Source: Protula sp. h YS-2021 (lineage: Eukaryota > Annelida > Polychaeta > Sabellida > Serpulidae). From it: a DNA stretch of 64,000 nucleotides. The notes beneath the pieces were generated by a model, which worked only from the letters and a program-made list of their open reading frames with translations, did no database searches and had not been told where the DNA came from. Position numbers and translations under genes: made by a program. The stretch covers positions 75,208,742 through 75,272,741 of the forward strand of contig OX457026.1 of NCBI GenBank assembly GCA_949752745.1, in the 5' to 3' direction. The first letter of the stretch is position 1, and every line of letters starts with the position of its first letter. Of this stretch, positions 10,768 through 47,326 are shown piece after piece.

Positions 10768-11060
10768 GCGTGTATGACGTTCCCATTTTAGAAAGGGTGC
10801 ACCACATTAATAACCCAATTATAAATTATGGCGCACAATTTTTATGGTCAAATAACAATTTTGTGAGGGCAAAAATAGATATTTTCTTTAGATCATGATA
10901 TAGAATCGCCCATTATCACCCACAACAACAATGAATTAAACTAGTTTGGCCGAGATCGAGAATAATGTGCCAGAATACTTCTCAGTGTGCTTTTTCATTT
11001 TAAGTAAAAGCCTGCTAGTCCGAACCTTGGTGTCCTGGAACGTGCGCTGAAAGATTATAT

Positions 11061-13385
11061 TTCGGGTTGATAGAATAAGTCAAATCACACTTTGGGTGTT
11101 TCGAATACAATGCGAAAGAATTATGAATTTCGACTGCGATGTAACCGGGTAAAATAATGAAAGAAATGATAGAAAAACATAGAAGAAATATAGCAAAAAC
11201 AGCTATACTATAAAAGAAATTGAAACTGTTTGTTGCACGTAAAGCCTTTAATATATTCTTAAAATAGCACACGAGTTGTTAAAAACCCAACTGCTCTTAG
11301 GAGAAATCTGACATCTAGACGAAATCTTTCTATCATTTCTTTTTTACCGGGTTATTTTTATTGAAACGCAGATTTTTTGCACACTTTTATTGGGAACGCA
11401 TAATGTGTGATTTTGCTTATAAATTGGCGACTTACAGGTCGAAAATACCGGCTTGGCATTTTCGTAAATCACTACATTTTACTTCGCACATAACAGAAAA
11501 CATGTATAAAATCTTGTATTTGCTACATGCAAAAGCATTACCGGGTCGCATCCAAAACACGAGATGGTTAATTTAAAAATTGGTCTATCAGCTGCATAAG
11601 GTTATCATGACTTAAAATAAGAATGTCATGGCGAATTACATGGCTTCTAGTTTGCACGTAAACCTTAGCAACTGGAAAAAACGCTGTGTTCACACTAAAA
11701 TAACACATTTTCAGTTTTGCCAATTATGATGTGATGTTCAATTTCATGTTTCTCTCCGTGTAAATTTATTTATTCGTAGGATTATGTACATTATGAACTA
11801 TTTCGGACCACAAATGTGCCCTACGAAACCCCACAAACTATAGGCGATTACAAAGATTTTGTTCCCCAAACGTACGCACTGCTTACGATTTGTCAGAAAA
11901 GAGTACGAGTACTCGTACTTGTAGCATTCGTATAAAATGGAAAGACACGAACACCACATTATCGTTCAATAAGTACACCTGAAAGCATGTATCCTCCAAT
12001 TTAAAAAAGAAGTCTAAGACATATAAACATCGTCAAAGCACACTCTTTCTATTCCAGTATCAAACCACTAATTTGACCACCAAGAAAGAAATATATTTTA
12101 CATTTTAAAAATGTACACACTCACCGGCTTTCAGCAAATGACAGTCCGTCACACACAACCCGTGGAAGAATTTATCAGCAGTAATGCAAATTGAAAAACA
12201 GTTTAAATGTCTTCCATATGTGAATAACACAGCAGTATCTGAATCAATTTTAACTGATAAATATACTTAAATTATAAGATACATCAAAAGTAGTACCGAA
12301 CTATTTTTTAAATCGGCCCCACTCGCGACTTTATTAGAATGGCACCGAACGATCTGTTCATTGAAATATCTATTTCTGGATCAAATCCAACTAATTGACA
12401 AATGGGAACAGAATCTGGAGAACAGATAAAGTTCATGGTATTTTTTCACCTATCTATAAAGTTTGAAAATCAAACAGACCTGTAATGGTGTTTAAAGCAT
12501 ACATTGGTTGTTCTTTTTCACACAAAAAAAAAAACAGTTATCAAGTTTGTCATCTTTTGACGGAATTGCTAATATGTGCAAAATTAGACAGAAACGAAAA
12601 GTAAACATATCTGATGTTCTGTTACATTAATAATCATTGAATGATATTTTCTTTCTGGCTGACCTGAGCACACTGAAATTTCGATTCCTAGATTTTTACT
12701 GCATTTACCAAGCTAGCAAATCTAAGAAACTGACAGTACACTGTGCTCTTCAGTCCAGATAGCTAGCAAAGCTACGGACATACAGAATATTCTGAATTAC
12801 TTGGTAAACCCTTCGGAATAAATTTCCTTCATTGCCTATAATAATGTGCGTTAGCAGGTCATTTTCAGCTGAATAAAGCAAATTTAAAATCATAGGTACT
12901 TGGAAGTTTTTCTAGTCTGGTGAAGCAAATATTTGCTTTGCCAAATGTAAATATTCTTTTTTGATAGGAGCAAAAATCTTCTTAAAATTAAGAAGTTTAT
13001 TTCTTAAAAAATTGCTACTGTATTGCTTCTCTTTGTTTTCAAAACAATATAACAATTAATTAAATTTAAATAGCATTACATGTTTATTTTTAGCAAAAAG
13101 TCTTCGAAAAAGTTTTTAGTGAACCAAGTAAAAATAAAAAAATGCCAAGTTGTATTATCTATCATCCTGGTAGGGAGACCTTGAAGCCCGCTGCACATTC
13201 TTCACATGATTGAAAAAAAATATTTGCCAAGGAAATCCCTGAAACTATTGGTACTAATTTCGAGTCCAAGATTCGATTTGTTAAAGATGAAAATTTAGAG
13301 CCAATCGAAAACTGCACAGCAAGGTTATTTCCAAGAACATAGATTTTTTTCTTTTTTAGACAATCTGCTGCTTCTCTGTTCATTC
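11061..13385. other. AT-rich intergenic DNA, no gene recognised
   Basis: I looked for coding exons, tRNA-like structures and repeats. Only short, featureless open frames (for example 11015-11272 minus and 13162-13383 minus) were seen. The stretch separates the divergent pyruvate kinase and Mi-2 genes. Confidence 0.4.
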
Positions 13386-13559
13386 CACGTGGTTTTGTTT
13401 ACAAATATGACGTCATCAGAATAATTAGTTTTGATTGACGTCGTCCATCTTGTTTTTAATCGGCTTTGTGTTTTTGGACAAATTTACTGAAATATTTTTA
13501 TGTTGAAATAAATATTTTATTCAGTCACTGGTAACAAAGGAAGGAATTACATAACAGTC
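13386..13559 (+). promoter_or_regulatory. Probable Mi-2 promoter and 5' UTR
   Basis: Upstream of the Mi-2 start codon lie an E-box CACGTG at 13386-13391, a perfect CRE palindrome TGACGTCA at 13408-13415, a second CRE-like TGACGTCG at 13436-13443, and CCATCTTG (YY1-like, reverse orientation) near 13446. Such clustering is typical of TATA-less housekeeping promoters. The transcription start is not defined, and the first coding exon may be preceded by UTR splicing. The site identities are seen; their use is inferred. Confidence 0.5.
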
Positions 13560-36988
<23,429 letters not shown>

Positions 36989-38150
36989 TCTCGGCCAGAA
37001 GCTTGAGAAGAGAACGTGTAAACAAACCGCTTCGTGGAGCAGTTGTTTGCCGGGAGACTGTATTGCGCTATAGCATTTGGTGACTGTTGCGAGAAAAAGA
37101 CCCAGCGTCAAAAAATATTGTAGCAAGCGCAGAACTGGATTGTGTGTTGTTATACGACAGTGTTCTGAAATTAGGTTTGTGGCAAGGTTGGACGTAGAAA
37201 TGGGTTTAAGCACGTCGCTTGTGGACCTGGAAAACGACATTAGAACTTTGTCGATAAAATATGATGTATTTTTCTGTTGTTTTCTTTTATTGATAAAAAT
37301 AACCAAACAAAGGATGTGTAAGAAATGAAGTTGGCTGGAGTTAAAACTCCGGTTTACCGGTTTTGATTTTTTCATGAAAATTTTTTACTGAAACCGAAAC
37401 TTCCACATGATTTTAACTCCATGGAATGGCATATATCCGGTGTTTTTTGTAAGTGACGCTGATGAAAATCGTGGATATTGTTGGCGTTTGTTTTTGTGGC
37501 AGCTCCGTTGAACATGTAGTTAATTTAACAGCCCAGTGTGTTTCTATCTAAAAATCCAGCACGCTCCATCCGACTTATCAGTTGGTTCCCCGTTATATGG
37601 TGATAACTTGATCAAGTTAATCAGTGTTAGAGTTGAAAGAAGTTGTTTTGATAACGTAATTTGGTTTTCATTTGGAGCAACAGAAAGGTAGTATGTTTCT
37701 ATCGAAATTAGAAAGATGGACATTTCTTGGCACTTTTGACCAACTTTGTTATCCTTAAAACCCAGTTGATGCCTTGTGCAGGAACTTTATAAACAGATCA
37801 CGACGCCGAGTTTCTTGTAGTTTTTTCCTTCCGTCTTTGAACAGTTACAATAGAATTGGTAGATTCCGAGATTTTGGAGCCAGTCTTGTGCGTAGGTTCT
37901 TTGCCGTGCTGTAGATTTATTTAAACCTGAGTATTGTAGGCAATTGTGTACATGTGCGCATGTTGTTGTTCGTTTTATCACATTTTTTTTTTCAAGCACA
38001 TCGCGTTTTCTAAATTGCTGCATTTATATACACTGTACAAGAAAGACAGCTTTATAATGATTTGCTTATAAACTGATTAAGTATTTATATTTCTATATTA
38101 TTTTGAAAACAACAGTGAATCCATTAAATAAATTTTAATTCTCTACATGT
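36989..38150 (+). promoter_or_regulatory. Mi-2 3' UTR and poly(A) signal
   Basis: After the TGA at 36986-36988 no further splice structure is evident. A canonical AATAAA lies at 38127-38132, with T/G-rich sequence just downstream, which would give a 3' UTR of about 1.1 kb. No earlier canonical hexamer was seen in this span. Confidence 0.5.
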
Positions 38151-38284
38151 TTTGCCAGATTGATCAGTTGAGACTCAACTGTATTGAGATTCAATACAAG
38201 TGTTTGAAAACTATCAAACGAGAACAGAGAATTGCTTTTTTCTGCAGGCTCAACGTGTGCTACAGTATTGCATTGAATAACAAA

Positions 38285-39440
38285 CCCCCCCCCCCCCCCA
38301 AAAAAAAAAAAAGCAAATACACACCCACACACACAAAATAAAAACAAGACCCGCCACCGGTGACCACGTGTCTACCGTTGCGTCTGCCAAACGTTAATTA
38401 AATTCGTCTTGCGCCAAACAAATTTCAAAATGGGAAAAACTTTCTTGATCACATCTGGATACCACGTGGGAAACTGGTTCCCGATCACAATAAACGAGAT
38501 CCTTGTAAAATTTAGTACAAAGAAAGCGATTTTATCGGGATCGCTTTCCCGATCAACTTAGCCGAAATAGCGACACAAAACACGAATTTGCATAGCAAAT
38601 TCTGATCTGGCTCCAACAACATCGAACAACTGGGATTTCGCACCATTGGTTAAATCTTTTAAATAAGTATGCAGAAGAATGACCGTACGTTTTTAACCGA
38701 AATTTCTACGTCGATGACTTTTTAAATATAGCACAAACCAAAAGTTTGTGTACATAGAAATTTCTGTGCGGTTTCAAACGATTCAGTCATAATTATGAGA
38801 GGAAGATGAATTTTCAGTTCCAATTTACTAAATGTGTCACCATTTTCAAAACAAAACTGTCCAAAGGACATTGTGACCAGCTGAGATATAGTTAACCAAG
38901 TATCAAAAGGCTTGCGGGATCGCCAAAAAGCATTCTAAAAGTGGTTACTGAAAATTTTCCGAGGCCGGCGGCATTTGCCCTGTCTCTAGCTAATCCTTAA
39001 CAGCCTTATACGAGTCCTATAAAATTTGAAAACAATTTGACTAAATTTACATGCAGGAGATCATCAACCCCCCTCCCCCATCTCCAACCATGACAAGTGA
39101 GATGGCCTAAATAAAGGCAACAACACCTCCCTCCACCTGCCCCCTCCCAAAAAATATTGACTGTGGCGGTGAGTGAAACAACTCATCACTCACAATTCTT
39201 CCCAACAAATGCATAACGTAAGAGCTTAGAAATCGGCAGTTGCAAGAGCTTGTTTATTAACACTTGACAAGCCTCTGGCTTGCAAGGGGTTTTTGAATTT
39301 TGGCGAGCAGCCATTGGTATCTTTATTTCTTGACAGTGATCGGACTTCTTGTGTCATCTCATCCACTGGCACTACGGGCCCTAGGGCCACGAAACTTGGG
39401 ACTCAGTTAGAACTTGATATGAACGTGTGCATGACACTTT
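38285..39440. other. Intergenic stretch, low-complexity start
   Basis: It begins with a 15-nt C run followed by an A run and (CA)n. An imperfect hairpin (ATCGGGATCGC, then CCCGATCA) occurs near 38535. There is no coding sequence I can support. Confidence 0.4.
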
Positions 39441-40215
39441 TTAACTCAGCCGACTTTGTCGGACTGGGTTAGTCGTATCCTTATAGGGGGCTTGAATGTG
39501 TGTGCGTATGTTAAACTTTTTCTTTAAATTGCTACTCCCTCTACAGTTTTTTTTTTGCTCCAATCGTTTTAATATTATGCAGCAGTGTTCCCAGGGTGGT
39601 CCCCACCTGGCTATTACTTTTTTTGACGACTGACGAAAAACTGACAAAATGGCAGCACTGTTTGTGCCCGTTTTAACCCATTTTTAAAATGCTACTCCTC
39701 CCCGCAGTCTTACACCAATCGTGTAGATGTTACGCAGGGATGTTCCCCAGGAATTCGCCTACCACACAATTATTTTTTTTCGCGGTTCACCAAAAACTGC
39801 CGAAATGGCGGAACTTTAAAGTTTGGCAAAAACTGGAATGAAGGGTAGTAAATAACTGAATTGTTAAAACAATCATTCCTCTCAGTCTTTTTCAAGTAGT
39901 TATAAAATTTTAATCGAAAGTTTCTTAGGTGCTTCTCCACCTGAACTTTGTTGTTTTTTTTCGCAAAGAAATGCCGAAATGGTGGAATTTTAAAAATTTC
40001 GTAAAACTGTTTACATTTCGATAAATACGTGAATCGTCAAAATCCAACCTCTCCAACATCCCTTTTCGGGTAGCTTCCACCCGGGAAAACTCATTTTTGT
40101 GCATTAAAGTTATGAAAAAGTCACGTTCAGAAACAACGTTCTTCATTTTTTGGCCTAACGGTATTCGTTTAAGAGTTTTTCTCTCTTTTCTTGTTTGGTA
40201 ACTCGGCTGGGTCAT
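39440..40215 (-). repeat. Inverted relative of the 0.9-1.35 kb / 62.3-63.3 kb repeat
   Basis: It starts with CAGCCGACTTTGTCGGACTG and CGTATCCTTATAGGGGG, the reverse-strand form of the end of copy A. It holds about three subunits of ~165 bp carrying CTCC.CAGTCTTT, CCAATCGT, GTTCCCC.GG and TTTTTTTCGC with GAAATGGCGGAA, and ends at GGTAACTCGGCTGGGTCAT. The match to the other copies is by motif order, and divergence is high. Confidence 0.5.
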
Positions 40216-40481
40216 ACCCTTGGACATGCTTGTAATGTTTCAGTTGAATATTTAATACACATGTTAACAGCATTCTATATTTATTTTGGAATATCACATA
40301 ATGAAATTATTATTGTATTATACTTGGAACAGGTTCACGCAACCAAATGTTTTTCTTTATTACAGATTCAGTTTCCTTTGAAAAGAAAAGATGTATGATT
40401 AACAGATATAAGTTAACAGCATGGAGACGTTTCATTCACTGGCTAATTCATAAAGACCAAGTAAACATTACATGTACAGTA

Positions 40482-41282
40482 CAGTCTCTCATATCCGACC
40501 GTCCCATATCCGAATTTTCCTAGAACCGAACTCAAAACGAATCCCCCGAACATTTACTCCCATATCCGAACTCAGAAAATCCCGCAATTCTTTTGCATTT
40601 TGTGTACCTTAATTCTTGTCAAATAAGCGGCGACACATTGTCTGTTATTTCGTACACATAATTCTGACAGGTACCGACGATCACATACCGGTCACTGTCC
40701 TTCGCAATCAGCTACAAAAGGCGCGACTCGACTGCACAATTGATGATAATGAGGCAAACACGTTTGAAATTCTTTCCGACGAGCAGATTGTGGCATCACT
40801 TACAGGTTCTGAAGTTAACCAAGACACTGATTCTGAGTCAGTTCAAGACGATCATTGTGATATCAAAGAAAACGCTCCACCAACCCACGGCGAGGCAGTA
40901 AAACTTGTTACTGACTGTTTGGCTTAACTCGAGTCCCAGCTGGACACTGAAACGGTGCATGTGACACTGATACGCCTGTTTCGAGCTAAAGCAGCTGGCA
41001 ATCGGCCAATGGTTTGAAACAGAAAGAGATCACCAGCTTCTTTAGCAAAAGACAGGTTAAAATTGTGTACAAAAAGACAGATTCATTTCAGTGTAGGTAT
41101 ACTGTATACGATATCGACTTTGCACACTGTTTTTCTTTTTTTCTTGTCTTGTTCACATTATACCACAAATGTAACATCAAAGTACATACACACAGAAACC
41201 GCTTTATTGGTACTCATAAACGACCGAAATTCTCACATCCGAACTCTCTCATATCCGAACAAATTCAAGAGACTCTATTGTA
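40482..41282 (+). mobile_element. Deleted Tigger/pogo-like DNA transposon
   Basis: The left end CAGTCTCTCATATCCGACC, preceded by TA, is followed by several CATATCCGAAC motifs. The right end has CTCATATCCGAAC, then AGAGACTCTATTG and TA, an imperfect inverted match. Inside, 40616-40927 plus encodes an acidic stretch of the kind found at the C-terminus of Tigger/CENP-B-type transposases (NQDTDSESVQDD, then GEAVKLVTDCL). A different frame near 41014 holds KQKEITSFFSKRQ, a typical Tigger tail. The catalytic DDE region is absent. Confidence 0.6.
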
Positions 41283-42272
41283 TGTATTACTAGGTGAAAG
41301 GCCTAAATCTTGCCCATCACAGTATAAAAGGTAATACGCCAGTACGAGATCTGTTCAATAAAACTGTTGAAATTAAATGCATGCCCTGTTACACGGGGGA
41401 TCCTGCCTCATCACGGCTTTAGTTACTGTGTGAAACCTAACAATGTATCACAAAAGCTGCTCAAACTTAAGAGCCTGAGTCTTCGTCTCATATTGATTCC
41501 CGATGAATCACCATAACCAGGCAGCGGGCAGTTTTTGAAACTCCATTTTATGGAGACAGCAGTGTTTACCGGTCTTGTTGAATACCTCCGTACACTCACA
41601 TCCCGGTACGGTACACGGTGTTCTGTTTCGGAATACCGGTATATTTTATTTCAATCCTAGTTTTTTGAACATCAGGAATACAAACAGAAGCTACACAGAC
41701 CCATTAGAATAACGCTAGACCTAAAACACGACAAATAAAAAGTGTCCGGAGAGTTCAGATCTCTCTGCTGCTAACAATGTGAGAAAACAACAAACTGCAA
41801 TCGACTCTTCCCTACAGGCTAATTATAAGGTTTTAGTTATCAATAAATGCTATGTAAATTAAACACGGAATTTGAAGAAATCGAGGACTATTTCTTGCCT
41901 CGATATGTACTATCACAGTCTTTGCAGGAAAAATCCGAGGAAACATCTCCCGTTATCACACCCTCTCATGGCAATCCAGCAGTTCCGTCGTGCCCAAACC
42001 TCCAATATTGTCACCATTTGTCTATCTAAATTTTCCTAATAACAACATTTGATTATAACTGTTACTGCTTTATGAAGTCGCTAGATAGTTTTATAAGTAA
42101 AAAAAAAGTAAAGTAAATAATTAATTTTAACAGTGACGGGCAGATGACTTCACTCAATGTCGCAAGCCTACTTCCGGTTCCCCGAACCCAGGCTTCCCCA
42201 GGTTCCCTAAGCCCAGGCTTCCTCAGGCGGTTACCAGCTTCGATGATACAACAATGGGATCCCAAAGGCATC
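41283..42272. other. Intergenic stretch between transposon remnant and PARP gene
   Basis: It contains the PARP 3' flank. The only reverse-strand poly(A)-like hexamer noted is TTTATT at 41644-41649, about 620 bp past the stop codon. No gene is recognised; the 60-codon frame at 41847-42029 resembles nothing known. Confidence 0.35.
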
Positions 42273-45200
42273 CTACCACTCGTCTTTATCTCTTTTCCCG
42301 TAGCAAATGGCATATTCTGGATAAACCTGGTCACTGTCGAATATGACAAAGATGGTGGGTTTGGTCACGTCGTTGACGCAGGAGTCGTAGAGCTCCCCAT
42401 GAGGTTTATCTGGGTCCTTTGGTGGCGGTCTCATATAGTCAGGGTTGCCACGTGTGTAATCCCCGAGAAGAACAAGGGCTACAAATATCCAGTGGTTGGC
42501 CTGTGGGCACTTGCGCCCGCCCGTGTAATTATCACTGTAGGAGGCGTCTCGGGCAAAGTACGAGCCCTTGCCGAAGCGGGTGGCGTTCTTCCCCGCGCAT
42601 CGCCAGTCAAAGTTCTGGGAGAATATACTCTGTACTACTTCATCGCGCGACGTGCCGTGAAACAGACGCTGCTCGTTTGTTTCCTTCCCTCTGCTCTCCA
42701 AGTATTTCTTCTTACTGAAAAATAAAGACAACGGACAATGACGCCACACGGTGCTTGTAAACACAGCCTATAACAGAATTTATCCCATATTACAACACGC
42801 ACCAATTGAGTAATGCACTCCCGTAAAAAGAAATGATAAGAAACCGTCAGCGTGCTCTAAGCGCGTGCAAAAGTCACAAAGCTAATGCACAGAAAAACAA
42901 TGGGCATGACTCCGAGATACTATGACGATGGCTTTGTGATGTAAAACGTTTTCCTTTGCATTGCGGAAGTTACTATGCGACACTCGTATCGCAGGACAAT
43001 ACCATGAAAAATTTTCGAACAAAATCTCGAGTTTTTGGCTTTTTTTCCGTTATCTATGAATCGATTTTGCTTGTTTCTGTTATAATGGGGATAGATCCTG
43101 GTGCAGTCGTGCTTTTTGTGGGATTCGAGCACTTATGGAAGGCCAATGAACTCACTGCTGCGCGGTTCGTTCCCAGGCCTTCCACGCGTGCTCGAATCCC
43201 ATACAAAGCACTCAGCCCCATGATCTATCCCTATAATAGTCCGTGTTTACGAGTGGATAAAGAGCTGGATACGGCAGTGATATATTTTTTCCGTACTTCC
43301 TTGCGCGCCAAAATTTTATTCATTCATTTTATAGGACTGATGAAATGATTCACTGATCAGACATCGATTTCGTGGACGCACATTGTGCAGGAGTCATCCG
43401 TGTCGTTTTGTACCCCGCAGAAAGCACTCAGATGTGTCATTTCACGGTCAGAAGAACAAACACTGGTGATTGCTTCCGTACATCACATCCTTGTCGTTTC
43501 GTATTTAATCAGATACCGGTCAAATGAGTTGAAGCAGAATAAAGTTTGGGCGCTGGATCACCGACAGAGCAATGGTTTTCTTGTGTTACACATGACTGCA
43601 AATTTGTATTCTGATTAAAAATGTCAAAACTTTACTGATATATGTTTACTAGAACGCAATTAAGGGTTTTTAAAATTTACTATAAAGTTTTTACATGAAC
43701 TGAATTATTGTTACCTGACAAATTTATGCCAAAGGTGGATATTCTGTATGCGAAATATGTCTTTGATTTCATTTTTTAGAGTTTGTTTAAATTCAGAGGC
43801 CACTAGATGAAATTCCATTGAATCTGGGTTAATGGGGACCAACTCAAATTCGTGCTGGACATCAACTGGTTTCCAGTTCTTTGGAACTTCGATGTCGTAA
43901 GGGAGACCCTTTCTGTTGTGTGCAGCAGCGCTGAAATAAAAAATGATTTTTGATAACTGGCACATTTTAAATATCTTACACATTAAATGTTATGGCACAA
44001 ATGTATTTCTTACACACATTTATAATAATAGTTTTTTTTCTCATATTTTGAATGAGCATGACGACCAGCAAATATTTTATTTTGTATACGAAAATATATA
44101 GTACATAGATTACTGTGGTTGACCGTTTTATTTGACCAATCACATCGTTTTGCTGGGCGTTAATGTGATTTCAGGCGCGTCTTTTCTCATCTGAAGTCCG
44201 ACACACACCATTTAAAAGCCCGAGTTGATCAGGGCCTCACATGGCATGTGTTGGGCTTACGACGGGAAAAAAGGGCCTCAAATCACATTAACGCCCCTAC
44301 GAAACGATGTGACTCTACTATCATCAAAATATGACATGCGATTGGCTTTGCTCAACTTGATCGAATCTTATTCATCTGAAAAAAATGTTAGCCTGAGAGC
44401 TTTCTTTTCAGTGACACACGCAAGGCTATGATGTAAGCAAATGACGCAATGCACAGCGAGGTACTTGAATGATTGACAAGCCCAAACTTCGCCTGACGTA
44501 ATGCGCCGGATGAAAAAAACTGACTGCCACCCTTCTAACTACAGTCCATCGCGTTTAATTCGAACACGCTTCATTCGAAATCCATTTAATTCGAAGTGTT
44601 TTTGCCGATCCTATTTTTTTCTATCATATCAAACAGGCGTTTACATTCGGTTAATTCGAACACGTTTAATTCGAAATTCGGTTAATTCGAAGTAAGTATG
44701 GAGTCTCGTAGGCACCTTTTAGTATATTTTACGACGGATAATTCGAAATGCGAATTATTACCCCTCCCCTTAAATTCAAACACAGTCCAATGCCTTATTT
44801 GTTAGAGATTTACAGTCAATATTCACAATCTGCTATGCTTGAGTACATAATCTATGCAAGAGGATTTTATATGCACACTTGTATACAATTGCATTTGCAA
44901 GTTACTGAAATCAAGGGCAAATCAGTCGTTAATGCAAATTAGAAAGCCTGGACGTTTTTAGACAGCGTGCTGGACTGTATCAACATACTCTCGCTTCAGT
45001 TACACTGCAATCTTTACAAGTATTTATAATCATAAAACAACCATGATGGCTTGGGTTAAGATGTATCAGTACATACATTCGACTGTTTGACTGTTTGATT
45101 CATCTGACTTTTTGTTTAATTAACTTCAAATAATAAGCTCGAGTTTTTAAATAACTTAATTAAATGTGATGTACAGATTGAATAGTAAATGCCTTTTTAG

Positions 45201-46744
45201 AAAAAAAAAATGCAGTGTGTGTGTGCGGCGTGGACATATAGCAGAAAAGGTTCCTTAAATTCAATTGATTCGGAACACGGATAATTAGAAGTAGTATGTT
45301 CGATCCTGAGCACTTCGGATCATCCATGAACGACTGTACAGCAAATTAGCATATTGTTTTCTTGTAGTCTTACTTTTCAATGTTGTCTCACGTGAAAATA
45401 AATATGCCAGCGTTTTTTTTTCTTGTTTTTATCTAGTTATTTATTTTATTCATTCATTTTTTTTATTTATTTTATTATTATTGTTTTTTTTTTTTGGCAT
45501 TTGAGGCCCGCTACCCTTTAAAAACAGACATTTATATGCTGATTTTTGCTTCATGGCGTTTCACCTAAAAAAAGGCCAGCGCTAATTGGACGACACATTT
45601 GTCCTCTGGGTCGCCAGGTTTGGCACTTCCGGGTAACCACTTTTCACCTCTTGTCACATCCAACCAGCCAATTTCTTTTACTTAATTTCTTTTTACTTGC
45701 TGTTACTTTTTTGCCTACCATCACTTCTTTTTGCGGACTTTCGATTTCAGTTGCTGTTATATCATCCACACAATTCCATAACGAAATAACCAGATCACGC
45801 CTGAGCGCGAACAGAAGACGACAGCAATTTTGTTCCCGGCTTAGCATAGTTTAATGTGACGGCTCGCAGTGAACTCTCCGAATACGTTCTATCAAGGAAG
45901 AACACAAGTAGAACAAGTACAATCCAGGCATAACATCAACTACACCGAAGTTCGCACAGCGAATTAGCCCCACTTGGAATGATAACTTTAAACAGAAGGT
46001 AGATGATATTGCAGTTTGTTAATAATTTTCACATGTCTGAATGTAGAATATCCTCCTAAATGCTACTAACTATACCGGTAAGGTCAAGGCCAAAAATTTG
46101 CTCTGTCTCTTACCTTTTTCGAGATAAAGGCCAACTTCCGGTTTGGGGCTCGAAAGTGACATGGAGGTCAAGGACACCGGAAGTTATACCTTACGTATCG
46201 TCGTATAGGGGGTAGAGTTCGAAAATGTGGTCAGAATTGCTCTATCTCTTACCGTTTTCGAGATAAATCATTGTTTTTCTTAAAAAGCGTTTTTCGCGAT
46301 TTCAAGGTCAAGGTCAAGGTCAAAAACTTTTACCGGCTGCTTCAGATCACATCGCCCTTTATATATGTGCCAAGTTTGGCTTTTCTAGCTTCAATGGCCT
46401 TGCTGTAGATGTCTGGAAACCGATTGACCTTTTTCACGATTTGACCTTGACCAGTAAGGTCAAGGTCAAAAATTTTTATCAGGTGCACCACTTCAGATGA
46501 CCCTCCATACATGTGAAAAGTTTGGTTGGTCTAGCTTCAGCGGTCTCGGAGGAGATGTCTGGAAACCGATTCGGCGGAAAAAGAAAAAAAGGGAGAAAAA
46601 AATAGGTGAAGAATTCAAGGCAATCCTTCCCCATTTGGTATTTTCAATACCAAGTGGGAATAAAATCATACGCACACCAAAAATGTTTATCATGTAGTAG
46701 AATAAATCACTTAATCACAGGATGCAGCCACACACACATATATA

Positions 46745-46799
<55 letters not shown>

Positions 46800-46822
46800 T
46801 GTGTGTGTGTGTGCATCCTGTG

Positions 46823-46867
<45 letters not shown>

Positions 46868-47274
46868 GAGAGAGAGAGAGAGAGAGAGAGACAGGGAGAG
46901 GGAGAGAGAGAGAGATCCAAACTTGGACGATGTAGAATTGATACTGTACATCAAATAGCGCATAGGAAAAGCAAGACTACTCCAAAAAATGCAGCAGAAA
47001 CACACGAAAAAAAAACACACACACAGGATATGTAAAACTTGAAGGACGATAAGGGAAAAGAAATCTAACACACCAACCTCCCACACCCCCTCTTAACAAC
47101 CACCATCACCATCCAACATTTGTTGCATTTGGGCAATTAATGACGACGAAATGTACCAAAAGCCGCCATAAACAATGTCACACTGAGATAAAGAGAGGAA
47201 AGGTATTTTTGATTTCCCTCAATGCTTGGCATCTTGAACGATATGATAACATTGTGGAACTTCATAATCACGTT

Positions 47275-47326
<52 letters not shown>

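Larger units (their letters stand above)
8650..11060 (+). mobile_element. Dispersed repeat interrupted by a ~1.8-kb insertion
   Basis: The left part (about 8690-8930) matches 52410-52650, sharing the blocks ACAGA.AATC.ATAATC, TTTGGTCAC, GACATTTAAAG-like sequence and CCATTAAAATTGTGCCTGTT. The right part (about 10773-11060) matches 52763-53065, sharing GGCGCACAATTTTTATGGTC, AATAATGTGCCAG.ATACTTCTCA and GCCTGCTAGTCCGAACCT. In the second copy the two parts are only about 110 bp apart. Here they are separated by 1.84 kb of hairpin and foldback sequence, so the simplest reading is a later insertion into the repeat. No transposase is visible. Confidence 0.7.

Noticed and set aside
46711..47086. Several 70-120 codon open frames
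   Set aside because: They translate AT, GT and GA simple repeats.
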